Below are positions 1-6,580 of a stretch of DNA of 12,859 nucleotides, piece after piece. The stretch covers positions 1-12,859 of the forward strand of contig PLGA01000559.1 in NCBI GenBank assembly GCA_003139735.1, read 5' to 3'. Below the pieces are notes generated by a model, which was not told the DNA's origin, ran no database searches, and was given only the letters and a program-made list of their open reading frames with translations. This stretch comes from Bryobacterales bacterium. GTDB taxonomy: Bacteria; Acidobacteriota; Terriglobia; Bryobacterales; Bryobacteraceae. The position numbers and the translations under genes are program-made. Position 1 is the stretch's first letter. Every line of letters starts with the position of its first letter.

Positions 1-1107
1 GACTTCAACAACCTGCTGACCGTAATCAATGGGTACAGCGAGCTTCTCTTGAGGCGGACGCAGGCCTCCGATCCAATCCATGCGGATTTGCAAGCGATTT
101 GCGAGGCGGGCGGGAAGGCCGCCGGCATGGTTCAACGGATGGTGGTTGTGAGCGGGAGACAATTGGCGCAGCCGCGGGCGGTGGATCTGAACGCCGTCGT
201 CTCGGGATGCCGGGCCATGCTCGAACGCCTGGTTGGAGCGGACGTCGAGCTAACCACCGCTCACGAACCCGCGCCGGGTTACGCGATGGCCGATCCCAGC
301 CAGATCCGTCAGGTGCTGACGAACCTGGTTCTCAATGCGCGGGACGCGATGCCGGGCGGCGGCAAGCTGCGGATTGAGGCCACGAACGTCGATCCGGATG
401 AGGGTTTCGCGCGGGAACTCGGCCTCCACGCGGGCGGCTACGTGCGGTTAGCGGTGAGCGACACCGGAACCGGCCTGAGCGAAGACGCCATGGCGCACCT
501 GTTTGAATCGTTCTTCACCACCAAACAAGGGGCCTCCGGCGCGGGGCTGGGGTTGGCGGAGGTCTATGGAATCGTGAAACAGAACGGGGGGCGCATCACC
601 GTTTCGAGCGCTGCCGGACGAGGCTCGACATTCGAGATTTACCTTCCACGCGTGGCCGCGCCGGACGCTTTGTCCGAAACCGGCGCGGCGGATACCGTGG
701 ACGCGAAGAAAACGGATGCGGGACTGGAGATCGGCGGGCAGACCGTTTTGATTGTGGACGACGAAGCCTCCGTGCGGAGGTTCATCCGGCAGGCTCTGGC
801 GCCGTACGGCTGCGTCATTCTGGGAGCGGGCAGCGGGGAAGAGGCGCTGGGGGTTGCCGCGGTTCACGACGGGAAGATCGACATTGCGATTGTCGATTTT
901 GTGATGCCGGGCCTCAACGGATTGGATTTGGCGCTGCAGTTGGAGCGGAACCACCCCGCCCTGAAGACCTTGTACGTCTCCTCGGCGATCGAAAGCATCG
1001 GCATGGTCAGCATGCTTCGTCACGCGCCCGAGCGAGTGCTGCTGAAGCCGTTTACGGCGGAACAACTCGTGGAGCGTGTCAAGGCCTTGGCGCGGGACAG
1101 CGACTGA
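1..1107 (+). CDS. Hybrid sensor histidine kinase with C-terminal receiver domain (5'-partial)
   Basis: The frame is open from base 1, so the gene begins upstream and only its last 368 codons are here. The first residues (DFNNLL, then a helix) are the HisKA H-box of the HDFNNLL type, so the phosphoacceptor His should be the residue just before the window. A HATPase_c domain follows: N-box Asn near visible residue 112, G1 box D154-TGTG, F-box ESFFTTK, and G2 box GAGLGL at 180-185. After a short linker comes a CheY-like receiver (about 248-365) with acidic pair D253/D254, phosphoacceptor D299 in VDFVMPG, and conserved Lys 349 before Pro-Phe. All expected catalytic residues in the visible part are intact. 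Such proteins autophosphorylate on His and relay phosphate to their own receiver Asp. The input domain, and therefore the signal, is outside the window. The next gene is convergent, 6 bases away. Confidence 0.95.
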   Translation, partial: DFNNLLTVINGYSELLLRRTQASDPIHADLQAICEAGGKAAGMVQRMVVVSGRQLAQPRAVDLNAVVSGCRAMLERLVGADVELTTAHEPAPGYAMADPSQIRQVLTNLVLNARDAMPGGGKLRIEATNVDPDEGFARELGLHAGGYVRLAVSDTGTGLSEDAMAHLFESFFTTKQGASGAGLGLAEVYGIVKQNGGRITVSSAAGRGSTFEIYLPRVAAPDALSETGAADTVDAKKTDAGLEIGGQTVLIVDDEASVRRFIRQALAPYGCVILGAGSGEEALGVAAVHDGKIDIAIVDFVMPGLNGLDLALQLERNHPALKTLYVSSAIESIGMVSMLRHAPERVLLKPFTAEQLVERVKALARDSD

Positions 1108-1113
1108 GCGGCT

Positions 1114-1416
1114 TTACGCGAGATCGGCCCCGGCTTTTCGGAACGCGGCTTCCAGGTCTTCCTTGGCAAGATTGGTGCTGACGAAGAGTTCCTGGCGCGC
1201 GCCGGCGCTGAGGGCGATGGCTTTCCAGCCGTTCTGAGTGGGCACGGTGACCCGGACCTTGACTTTGCCACGGGCATCGCGGACCGGGCGGATCACCCCT
1301 GGGATGACGGAGCGGACGGAGGGGTTGGCGGCCAGCAATTGTTCCAGAATGCCGCGCACGCCGTCGATGATGCTGTGCTCGATCTTGAGGCGGTCCTGGG
1401 CGGTTCGCAGGCGCAT
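1114..1416 (-). CDS. DUF2103-like small conserved protein
   Basis: This is a 100-residue protein of unknown function. It has an EHSIIDG segment near residues 13-19, an amphipathic helix, a VIPGVIRP motif (about 57-64), alternating beta-like residues (VKVRVTVPT), and GARQELFVSTN near the C-terminus. This order (His-Ser near the N-terminus, PG-I centre, QE-L-F-V end) matches my memory of DUF2103, a family labelled as predicted metal-binding with no known role; I could not check this by search. It has no cysteines, so any metal site would use His or acidic residues. Its ATG directly abuts the TAG stop of pcm with no intervening base, so it is probably the second gene of a pcm operon and translated by coupling. 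It ends 6 bases from the convergent kinase stop. Confidence 0.75.
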   Translation of the reverse strand: MRLRTAQDRLKIEHSIIDGVRGILEQLLAANPSVRSVIPGVIRPVRDARGKVKVRVTVPTQNGWKAIALSAGARQELFVSTNLAKEDLEAAFRKAGADLA

Positions 1417-2064
1417 CTATTGCCACCCGTCACTGCCGCGGAGGGGAACGAAGAGGCACCCGGTCGCCACGCGGTCGCTGACCCTGCCGCCGTGCTTGAC
1501 CACCACGCGTAGGTTCTGATGGCCCCAATCGCCAACCGGGATCACCAGGCGGCCGGGATCCCTCAACTGTTCGAGCAGGGCGGCGGGGATTTCGGGCGCG
1601 CCGGCAGCAACGGAAATTGCGTCATAGGGCGCCATCTCGGGATATCCCATGGAGCCATCGCCGCAGACCACGGTTACGTTGCCGCCGCGTCCGGCGCGGC
1701 GCAGATTCTCGCGCGCCAGATCGGCCAGGGCGGGAACGATCTCGATAGAGACCACCTGCGCCGCGAGCGCGCCCAGCACGGCCGCGGCGTATCCGGAGCC
1801 GGCGCCGATCTCGAGGACCGTTTCGCCGCCCGTCAACTCGAGCGACTCGGCCATCAACGCCGTCATGTAAGGCTGCGAGACGGTCTGGCCGCGGCCGATG
1901 GGAATGGGGCGGTCGGCGTAAGCGGAGACGCGCTCTTCCGGCGGCACGAATTGCTCGCGGGGAATCTCAAGCATGGCGGCGAGCACGCGCTCGTCACGAA
2001 TGGCGCGCCGGCGGAGTTGGCAGTCGACCATCTTGCGGCGCTCCACGGCCCAGTGCGGAATCAA
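1417..2064 (-). CDS. pcm: Protein-L-isoaspartate O-methyltransferase
   Basis: This SAM-dependent enzyme methylates the alpha-carboxyl of L-isoaspartyl residues in aged proteins, starting their repair to L-aspartate in the cytosol. The 215 residues carry the family hallmarks: N-terminal helix with MVDCQLRRR and IRDERVLAAM, the PCMT signature GQTVSQPYMTALM (59-71), SAM motif I VLEIGAGSGY (83-92), the acidic end of the next strand (E108), GDG at 135-137, and C-terminal FVPLRG. Length is typical. The chosen start is TTG at 2064 because a GAGGGA ribosome site lies 5 bases before it; an internal ATG at 2031 would remove residues that usually precede the MV-x-Q motif. It probably shares a transcript with the DUF2103-like gene. 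It is divergent from isocitrate dehydrogenase, with only 26 bases between the start codons. Confidence 0.95.
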   Translation of the reverse strand: MIPHWAVERRKMVDCQLRRRAIRDERVLAAMLEIPREQFVPPEERVSAYADRPIPIGRGQTVSQPYMTALMAESLELTGGETVLEIGAGSGYAAAVLGALAAQVVSIEIVPALADLARENLRRAGRGGNVTVVCGDGSMGYPEMAPYDAISVAAGAPEIPAALLEQLRDPGRLVIPVGDWGHQNLRVVVKHGGRVSDRVATGCLFVPLRGSDGWQ

Positions 2065-2069
2065 GTTCG

Positions 2070-2075
2070 TCCCTC
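2070..2075 (-). promoter_or_regulatory. Ribosome binding site that decides the TTG start of pcm
   Basis: On the minus strand GAGGGA lies 5 bases before TTG at 2064, and no comparable site precedes the in-frame ATG at 2031. This supports the TTG start. Confidence 0.6.
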
Positions 2076-2079
2076 ACCC

Positions 2080-2088
2080 CTATAATAG
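2080..2088. promoter_or_regulatory. Near-palindromic -10 element, likely bidirectional promoter
   Basis: CTATAATAG differs from its own reverse complement only at the central base. On the plus strand it gives TATAAT (2081-2086), ending 7 bases before the ATG at 2094, so the isocitrate dehydrogenase transcript would start at or next to its start codon. On the minus strand it gives TATTAT, placing a start near 2076 and a 12-base pcm leader that just contains the GAGGGA site. No TTGACA-like -35 is evident for either direction at normal spacing. Symmetric -10 elements are known to drive divergent transcription; use here is inference. Confidence 0.55.
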
Positions 2089-2090
2089 CG

Positions 2091-3200
2091 GTGATGGCTC
2101 ATTTGGTTACGCTCATTCCCGGAGACGGCATCGGACCCGAGGTCGCGGAGGCCACGGTTCGCGCGGTGGAGGCCACGGGCGTGAAGATCGAGTGGGACCG
2201 CGTGAACGCCGGACTGCGCGCGCTGGCGGACTTCGGCAGGTTGATTCCCGACGAGGTATTTGCCTCGCTCGAAGCGACGCGCGTGGGTTTGAAGGGCCCC
2301 ACGGCAACGCCCATCGGGGGCGGACACCAGAGCATCAACGTGGCGCTGCGAAAGAAGCTGGGCTTGTACGTCAATTTCCGGCCGGTGCGGATTGTGCCCG
2401 GACTGAAGACCCGGTTTCAGGACCTGCCGATCGACATGGCGATTTTCCGCGAGAACACCGAGGATCTGTACTCGGGCCTGGAACACGAGATTGTTCCCGG
2501 CGTGGTGGAGAGCCTCAAAATCATCACCAGGGACGCGTCCATGAAGATTGCCCGCGCGACGTTCGAATACGCGCGCCGCGAGGGCCGGGCGAAAGTTACG
2601 GCGATACACAAGGCCAACATCATGAAGCTGAGCGATGGCCTGTTTCTGACGTGCTGCCGCGAAACCGCTTCGCAGTTTCCGGAGATCAAGTACAACGAAC
2701 TGATCGTGGATAACGCCTGCATGCAACTGGTGATGCGGCCCGAGACGTTCGACCTGCTGGTTCTGCCGAATCTCTATGGCGATATCGTCTCCGACTTGGC
2801 CGCGGGACTGGTGGGCGGACTGGGCATCGTGCCTGGCGCCAATCTGGGCGACAACCACGCGATTTTCGAAGCGGTCCACGGCACGGCGCCGGATATCGCG
2901 GGCAAGGGATTGGCGAACCCCACCGCGCTGATGCAATCCGCGGTCCTGATGCTGGCTCACCTGGGCGAACGCGAAGCATCCGCGCGGTTGCGAAGCGCGA
3001 TCGACCAGGTCTACGCACACCGCGAATGTCTCACGGGGGATGTGGGCGGCGATTCTACTACGGAGCAGTTTACGGAGGCGGTGATCCGGCGGGTGGGGGC
3101 GGTAACGGAGCGCCTGAATGAAGTGTACTCGCGCCAACCCGCTAAGGTGGATTCCGGGTTGGATCGCGCCCAACGGAGATCCCTCGAAGAGGACTCCTGA
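2091..3200 (+). CDS. NAD-dependent isocitrate dehydrogenase
   Basis: This is a decarboxylating dehydrogenase of the isocitrate/isopropylmalate family, converting isocitrate to 2-oxoglutarate in the TCA cycle. Residues are counted from GTG 2091. IPGDGIGPE is at 9-17. The isocitrate-binding S81-x-N83-x3-R87 pattern, R97, R120-ENTED, Y127 and K174 follow, with metal-site aspartates D208, D231 and D235 (NLYGDIVSDLAAG). The Ser and Asn distinguish it from isopropylmalate dehydrogenase. In HGTAPDIAG (263-271) an Asp (D268) occupies the position where NADP enzymes carry Lys-Tyr, which argues for NAD, as in the mitochondrial IDH3-like branch. The start is GTG 2091 or, more likely, ATG 2094, the very next codon. 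No ribosome site is visible, and a TATAAT lies immediately upstream, so the mRNA may be leaderless. A charged ~35-residue C-terminal tail follows the domain. Confidence 0.93.
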   Translation: MMAHLVTLIPGDGIGPEVAEATVRAVEATGVKIEWDRVNAGLRALADFGRLIPDEVFASLEATRVGLKGPTATPIGGGHQSINVALRKKLGLYVNFRPVRIVPGLKTRFQDLPIDMAIFRENTEDLYSGLEHEIVPGVVESLKIITRDASMKIARATFEYARREGRAKVTAIHKANIMKLSDGLFLTCCRETASQFPEIKYNELIVDNACMQLVMRPETFDLLVLPNLYGDIVSDLAAGLVGGLGIVPGANLGDNHAIFEAVHGTAPDIAGKGLANPTALMQSAVLMLAHLGEREASARLRSAIDQVYAHRECLTGDVGGDSTTEQFTEAVIRRVGAVTERLNEVYSRQPAKVDSGLDRAQRRSLEEDS

Positions 3201-3512
3201 TAAGGACGTCCGTGGGAAACGCTGAACGGATAGCGAGAGCTTGGGGACGCGTGGAGGCAGTTTACGATATTCCCGTTTTTTTGCCACAACGCCCGCTTTT
3301 CTGTTGGAACACCGCTTCTCCGTGTCGGTGACGATACGGGCACGTGGAACGCTGAAAACGGTCGCAAACGCGTTCCCGATCCTTCAGGGATGGGGATATC
3401 ACGAGGACCATTGTGGATTACAGCCCTGAAAAGGCTGGCCAATTCCGTCCATGGGATGGTCCAGCCGGGGCCGCCCAACGCGATGGAGCGCCGGGATACA
3501 ATGGCCGTTCCG
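3201..3512. other. Intergenic leader region, left edge of accessory block
   Basis: This 312-base stretch has no convincing gene. It contains an imperfect direct repeat: AACGCTGAA at 3218-3226 and again exactly 130 bases later at 3348-3356, each preceded by CGTGG and followed shortly by CGG. A run of seven T (3276-3282) is not preceded by a strong hairpin, so I do not call a terminator. Near the right end CAGCC (3421-3425), GGCTG (3433-3437) and CCAGCC (3461-3466) can form two mutually exclusive hairpins. The frame upstream of the WYL gene stays open back to 3390, but that extension does not look like protein of this family. Confidence 0.5.
3497..3502 (+). promoter_or_regulatory. Candidate -10 hexamer of the WYL regulator
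   Basis: TACAAT ends 10 bases before the ATG at 3513, giving a predicted transcript start near 3509 and a leader of only a few bases. There is no Shine-Dalgarno site and no clear -35. It overlaps the alternative ATG at 3501, which argues for the 3513 start. Confidence 0.4.
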
Positions 3513-4496
3513 ATGAGCCAAACGGAACGTGTACTGCGAATTCAGCAGATGTTGCAGGCCAGGAAGGTCATCCCGCGGGAGGAATTCCTGGGGGAGCTGG
3601 AGGTCTCGCCTGCGACCTTCAAGCGGGACCTGGAATTCCTGCGTAGCAGGTTTCAGGTCGATATCGAGTGGAGCCGGGAACGTGGCGGGTACTACTGCGA
3701 AGACCTCCGTTCCGGGGATGGGCGAGGGAATATCCCTGGCCCAATGTACAGCGCAAGTGAGATCCATGCGCTGCTGCTCATGCAGGACCTTCTCATCCAA
3801 CTCCAGCCCGGTTTGCTCGAAATGGATCTCGCGCCCCTTCGGCAACGACTACAACTGCTGCTTGGCGCCAAGCATTTTGAACCCGACCAGATTCGGCGCC
3901 GAATTCGCATCCTGCACATGGCATGTCGTCCGGTCGACGCCAAATGTTTCCAGTTGGTGAGCATGGCGACTTTGTCGCGGCGCCGTCTGGAACTGAGGCA
4001 CTGGAGTAGCTTCCGTAACGAAGAAACCGTTCGTGAGGTCTCGCCACAACGTCTGGTTTACTATCGGGCCAACTGGTACTTGGATTCCTGGTGCCATTTG
4101 CGTAACGACCTTCGCAGCTTTGCCTTGGACATGATTCGGGACGCCAAAATCAGCGATACCCCGGCAGACGACATCCCTGATGAAGCGCTCGATGCTAACC
4201 TTGGCAGCGGCTATGGGATTTTCACCGGCGCGCCCCAGAACACCGCAGTGTTGCGCTTTGAACCGCACATCGCACGCTGGGTCTCTCGTGAGATATGGCA
4301 TTCCAAGCAGACTCAGCACATCGAACCGACCGGCCATTTGGTGCTGTCCGTGCCCTACTCGGCGGATTACGAGATCACGATGGACATCCTTCGGTATGGA
4401 GCCAACGTCGAGGTCCTCGCGCCTGACCGACTCCGGCACAACGTGGAGGAGCAACTTCGAGCCGCCGCCAACCGGTATCAGGCACCTTGCGCATAA
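3513..4496 (+). CDS. HTH-WYL-WCX transcriptional regulator
   Basis: This is a DNA-binding regulator of the YafY/WYL family, 327 residues from the chosen start. A winged helix-turn-helix spans about 3-62 (TERVLRIQQML, VSPATFKRDLEFL as recognition helix region, GGYYC as wing). A helical linker follows, then a WYL domain (about 146-215) with the name-giving W188-Y189-L190 and the strand RSFALDMI. A WCX-type C-terminal domain (about 243-320) ends in YGANVEVLAPDRLR. WYL domains are thought to sense nucleic-acid or nucleotide ligands, and the family often leads defence or stress islands. ATG 3513 is chosen because family proteins begin with this TER-x-LRI helix; ATG 3501 is possible, while the frame back to 3390 is not family-like. 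It is first in a row of four same-strand genes and may control them and itself. The ligand is unknown. Confidence 0.9.
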   Translation: MSQTERVLRIQQMLQARKVIPREEFLGELEVSPATFKRDLEFLRSRFQVDIEWSRERGGYYCEDLRSGDGRGNIPGPMYSASEIHALLLMQDLLIQLQPGLLEMDLAPLRQRLQLLLGAKHFEPDQIRRRIRILHMACRPVDAKCFQLVSMATLSRRRLELRHWSSFRNEETVREVSPQRLVYYRANWYLDSWCHLRNDLRSFALDMIRDAKISDTPADDIPDEALDANLGSGYGIFTGAPQNTAVLRFEPHIARWVSREIWHSKQTQHIEPTGHLVLSVPYSADYEITMDILRYGANVEVLAPDRLRHNVEEQLRAAANRYQAPCA

Positions 4497-4582
4497 ATAT
4501 CCGCCATCTGGCTCACGCCCTGAGCTACCCCCTGGCTTAGAATCGACTTAGGCTGGTGCCCATAGGTACTGCCATTTTGGCT

Positions 4583-4589
4583 GAAGGAG
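4583..4589 (+). promoter_or_regulatory. Ribosome binding site of the LRV-repeat gene
   Basis: GAAGGAG lies 9 bases before the ATG at 4599, a normal strong site. A weak TAGAAT at 4538-4543 could serve as a -10, but no -35 is seen. Confidence 0.55.
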
Positions 4590-4598
4590 CATAAGGCG

Positions 4599-5111
4599 AT
4601 GCAAATCAAGTTGATGGTCGATGAACACGAAATACAACTCGGGTGTGAAGCGATCGAGTCGCTGGTCGGCAATCTTCCGGATGACGATGAATCGTTGGCC
4701 GATCTGTTCCATAAATTGGCGCAATCGAACATAGCCGGGGTGCGAGCGGCCATCGCGGGCAAGAGAGTCATCTCGGAGGAAACCGTCGTACACCTGGCAT
4801 CCGACCCGAGTCCAGAGGTGATCGATGCAATCGTGTCTACACAGTGCGGCAAGCTCAGCGAATTGGCCCTGACCCAGATCATTGCGCGCGATTGGAGCGG
4901 GGTAAACCGGAATATCGCACGAAACGTGGAGGACTACAATCAGAGCGACATCACCGTAGTGGCGAAGCTTCTGGCGGGTAACGCCGATCCTTCCGTTCGC
5001 GCCGCCCTTGCGTCTAACGGCAGGGCGCCCAAGCTTATTGTGCGGCAGCTTTTGAAGGATTCCGATCCCGAGGTGCGCCGGTTGGCCCAAGACACACTGA
5101 AGGGGCGATAG
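4599..5111 (+). CDS. LRV/HEAT-like repeat protein
   Basis: This is a 170-residue soluble protein built of short helical repeats of the leucine-rich-variant/HEAT type. The recurring unit is D-x-(D/S)-P-x-V-R-x-A-(L/I)-A-x-N followed by a second helix and LL-x-D. Units are visible near 48-72 (VRAAIAG, then HLASDP), 70-100 (SPEVIDAIVS), 102-128 (VNRNIARNV, then LLAGNAD) and 131-168 (PSVRAALASN, LLKDSDPEVRRLA). Helical repeats of this type serve as protein-interaction scaffolds; no catalytic motif is present. The first ~40 residues are acidic and outside the repeats. It lies about 100 bases after the WYL gene and 46 before the membrane gene on the same strand, so co-regulation is likely but not proven. 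No precise function can be assigned. Confidence 0.75.
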   Translation: MQIKLMVDEHEIQLGCEAIESLVGNLPDDDESLADLFHKLAQSNIAGVRAAIAGKRVISEETVVHLASDPSPEVIDAIVSTQCGKLSELALTQIIARDWSGVNRNIARNVEDYNQSDITVVAKLLAGNADPSVRAALASNGRAPKLIVRQLLKDSDPEVRRLAQDTLKGR

Positions 5112-5143
5112 TAACCCAGGCGACTCGCAGTGACTTGTATTTC

Positions 5144-5151
5144 GGAAAGGA
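5144..5151 (+). promoter_or_regulatory. Ribosome binding site supporting the small membrane gene
   Basis: GGAAAGGA lies 6 bases before the GTG at 5158. It is the main reason to accept this short reading frame as a gene. Confidence 0.5.
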
Positions 5152-5157
5152 CGCGGT

Positions 5158-5361
5158 GTGCAAGTGCAACGCAATAGCGGCTTCCGGACGCCGATAAGAT
5201 GCTTGGTTGCGGTGCGTCCCGGCGATCGGTTCACCATTACCGGACTTGCCGGAACCTTCCTGAAGATTGGCGCGGCGAGTCTCTTGGTTCGAGCGGTACT
5301 CGCCGCTGGCGCTATGCTACTCTTCCTGGTTGCCGCGGCAGTTGTGTACATCGCCAGATAA
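5158..5361 (+). CDS. Small single-pass membrane protein, unknown function
   Basis: This 67-residue protein starts at GTG 5158. The first ~35 residues are mixed and polar (basic start, then RPGDRFTITGLAGTFLKIG). The last ~30 are strongly hydrophobic (LLVRAVLAAGAMLLFLVAAAVVYIA) and end with a single Arg, as expected for one C-terminal transmembrane helix. No family is recognised. Support comes from the ribosome site, the plausible tail-anchor layout, and its place 46 bases after the LRV-repeat gene and 128 before the zinc-protein gene on the same strand. A chance hydrophobic frame in GC-rich DNA cannot be ruled out. Confidence 0.5.
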   Translation: MQVQRNSGFRTPIRCLVAVRPGDRFTITGLAGTFLKIGAASLLVRAVLAAGAMLLFLVAAAVVYIAR

Positions 5362-5478
5362 AACCAACAGGGGCACTACATGACCGGAGCCCGTTAGAGC
5401 TTTTCGTAACAAGAAGCATGCCCTGAACCTGGTTGTGCTCTTCCCCTGCGGGGAGTGCGCATGTCCACATGCATAAAT

Positions 5479-5484
5479 GGAGGT
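5479..5484 (+). promoter_or_regulatory. Ribosome binding site that decides the GTG start at 5490
   Basis: GGAGGT, a near-perfect anti-16S match, lies 5 bases before GTG 5490. Upstream in-frame starts (GTG 5433, ATG 5469) have no such site. Confidence 0.65.
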
Positions 5485-5489
5485 ACTTC

Positions 5490-6239
5490 GTGAAATCCAC
5501 AAATGACGGCACGTTAAGGGAAAGCCCCGCCGCAGGAGCGCCGCAGTCCGAAGGGTTGCTGTCTCGTGATGAACTGGCGCTGACTGCGGTCTGTGGGCAG
5601 ACCGGCAAACCCTTCCTGATGGTGGTTCGGCGGCAGGGGCGCACGGTGCTCGAACTCATTCGGGCGGTTGCGATTGGGCCCGCGCCGTCGGCGGGACGTG
5701 TGCCTGTGCCAGTACAGCTTGCGACACCCGCTTGCGTACCCCGGAATTTCTGTAGCGGGTGCGGACACAAGCTGGAGCCTGCCTGGACCTTCTGTAGGAG
5801 GTGCGGCAAAAAGTTATTACCTCAGCCTGACGCCCATGCTGCGCAGGGCGGCGGTGCGGACGGAAGAACGTCAGAAAACCCGGCCGCACCCTTCCAGGCG
5901 CTCAATATGAGCGCCAAAATCCATATCGGCAGCAGCTATGATGGTTGTCCGTATTGCCGTGCGACGGGATATTTCCGTTGCGGCCGCTGCCGGATGTTCT
6001 CCTGTTGGGACAGCTACAACAAGAGACCACACTTGGATCACGCCGATGTTTGGTGCGAAGCTTGCCGGTCGTGGAGGTGCACCTCGAAGAAGGGCGAGGA
6101 TGATAATTCATTAAGCGAGCTGACAGCCTACGCTGCGGGAGGGAACACGGTTGACCTACGAAACAGCCCTGCCCCCGGATCGGCAAGGCAGGACAGAATT
6201 ATTGGCCGCCCAACTTCGATACGAGCTTATTTGAAGTAG
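5490..6239 (+). CDS. Zinc-ribbon and TerY-C-like cysteine-rich protein
   Basis: This is a 249-residue protein with no signal peptide or membrane helix. Residues 25-62 (SRDELALTAVCGQTGKPF, then basic beta-like VVRRQGR) form a small N-terminal unit. A classic double-CxxC zinc ribbon follows: C88-x2-C91 and C102-x2-C105. A second cluster has C153-x2-C156 (GCPYC), C164-x2-C167, C172, and C189-x2-C192. The spacing GCPxC, F-x-C-x2-C-x4-C and WC-x2-C resembles the TerY-C metal-binding domain found with tellurium-resistance-type stress proteins, where an 'xxC-x-TGKPF' unit also tends to occur. This assignment is from memory and moderate. The ~50-residue tail has low complexity. The start is GTG 5490, set by a GGAGGT site; the frame upstream reads differently. 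It is probably a metal-dependent scaffold or nucleic-acid/protein binder rather than an enzyme, acting with the LRV and membrane proteins. Confidence 0.8.
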   Translation: MKSTNDGTLRESPAAGAPQSEGLLSRDELALTAVCGQTGKPFLMVVRRQGRTVLELIRAVAIGPAPSAGRVPVPVQLATPACVPRNFCSGCGHKLEPAWTFCRRCGKKLLPQPDAHAAQGGGADGRTSENPAAPFQALNMSAKIHIGSSYDGCPYCRATGYFRCGRCRMFSCWDSYNKRPHLDHADVWCEACRSWRCTSKKGEDDNSLSELTAYAAGGNTVDLRNSPAPGSARQDRIIGRPTSIRAYLK

Positions 6240-6378
6240 CGATTATCCGCGGCTCCTGGACGCGCCCCAGGGGAGAGGCGTGTTCGGAAGCAGTTTTTGT
6301 GCGGCCCGGCGTTTCGCGACGGTTGACTTTCGAGGTGCTAAGTGCCCAGATCGACTTTGGACGCAGGATTGACACCAG

Positions 6379-6579
6379 ATGGCAAACGACCGAGATCTTG
6401 AGGACGCCCTGGCTCGGTACCCCGAAATGATCGAGGAGGGGCTTCCGCTGATCGGCAGGCGGGTCGTCGTGTGCGGACGGCGTACGGATGGCGGTTCGCC
6501 CGCAACGGACTCTAAGGGCGGCGAATCCAGATCTTCACCATTTCCACCACGCTTCTCCTACCGATGTAATCGGCTATAA
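6379..6579 (+). pseudogene. Truncated DUF91/NucS-like endonuclease remnant
   Basis: The frame starts at ATG 6379. Its first ~37 residues (DLEDALARYPEMIEEGLPLIGRR, here split as DLEDALARYPEM and IEEGLPLIGRR, then VVVCGRRTD) match the conserved opening of the DUF91/NucS-type PDDEXK nuclease fold, in which an LE-x-L-x-x-NPELIEEGL-x-LIG segment leads to G-x-x-DLLF and later ELK. After D37 (base ~6489) the similarity stops: the frame continues with about 29 Gly/Ser/Pro/Arg-rich residues, and neither other frame restores DLLF or ELK. The catalytic Asp/Glu-x-Lys part is therefore missing and the product would be inactive. It looks like the 5' stump of a deleted nuclease gene replaced by the DUF262 gene. 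A short functional protein is possible but less likely. Confidence 0.55.
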
Positions 6580-6580
6580 T
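6575..6580 (+). promoter_or_regulatory. Candidate -10 hexamer of the DUF262-HNH gene
   Basis: A perfect TATAAT ends 9 bases before ATG 6590, predicting a transcript start near 6587 and a leader of about 3 bases. There is no ribosome site and no clear -35. Its position makes any start upstream of 6575 unlikely. Confidence 0.5.

Noticed and set aside
2061..3287. 408-codon open frame on the minus strand across isocitrate dehydrogenase
   Set aside because: Antisense shadow of a well-supported gene, with His/Arg/Gln-rich composition and no family features.
3390..3512. N-terminal extension of the WYL regulator from ATG 3390
   Set aside because: The extra 41 residues do not match the family start, and a TACAAT -10 candidate and the hairpins lie inside it. 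The shorter protein has the usual length.
5199..5426. 75-codon frame overlapping the small membrane protein
   Set aside because: No ribosome site and no hydrophobic or family pattern; the GTG 5158 frame explains the region better.
5442..5454. TCCCC/GGGGA hairpin before the zinc-protein gene
   Set aside because: The stem is only 5 bp with a 3-base loop and no T-run follows; a terminator here is not supported.
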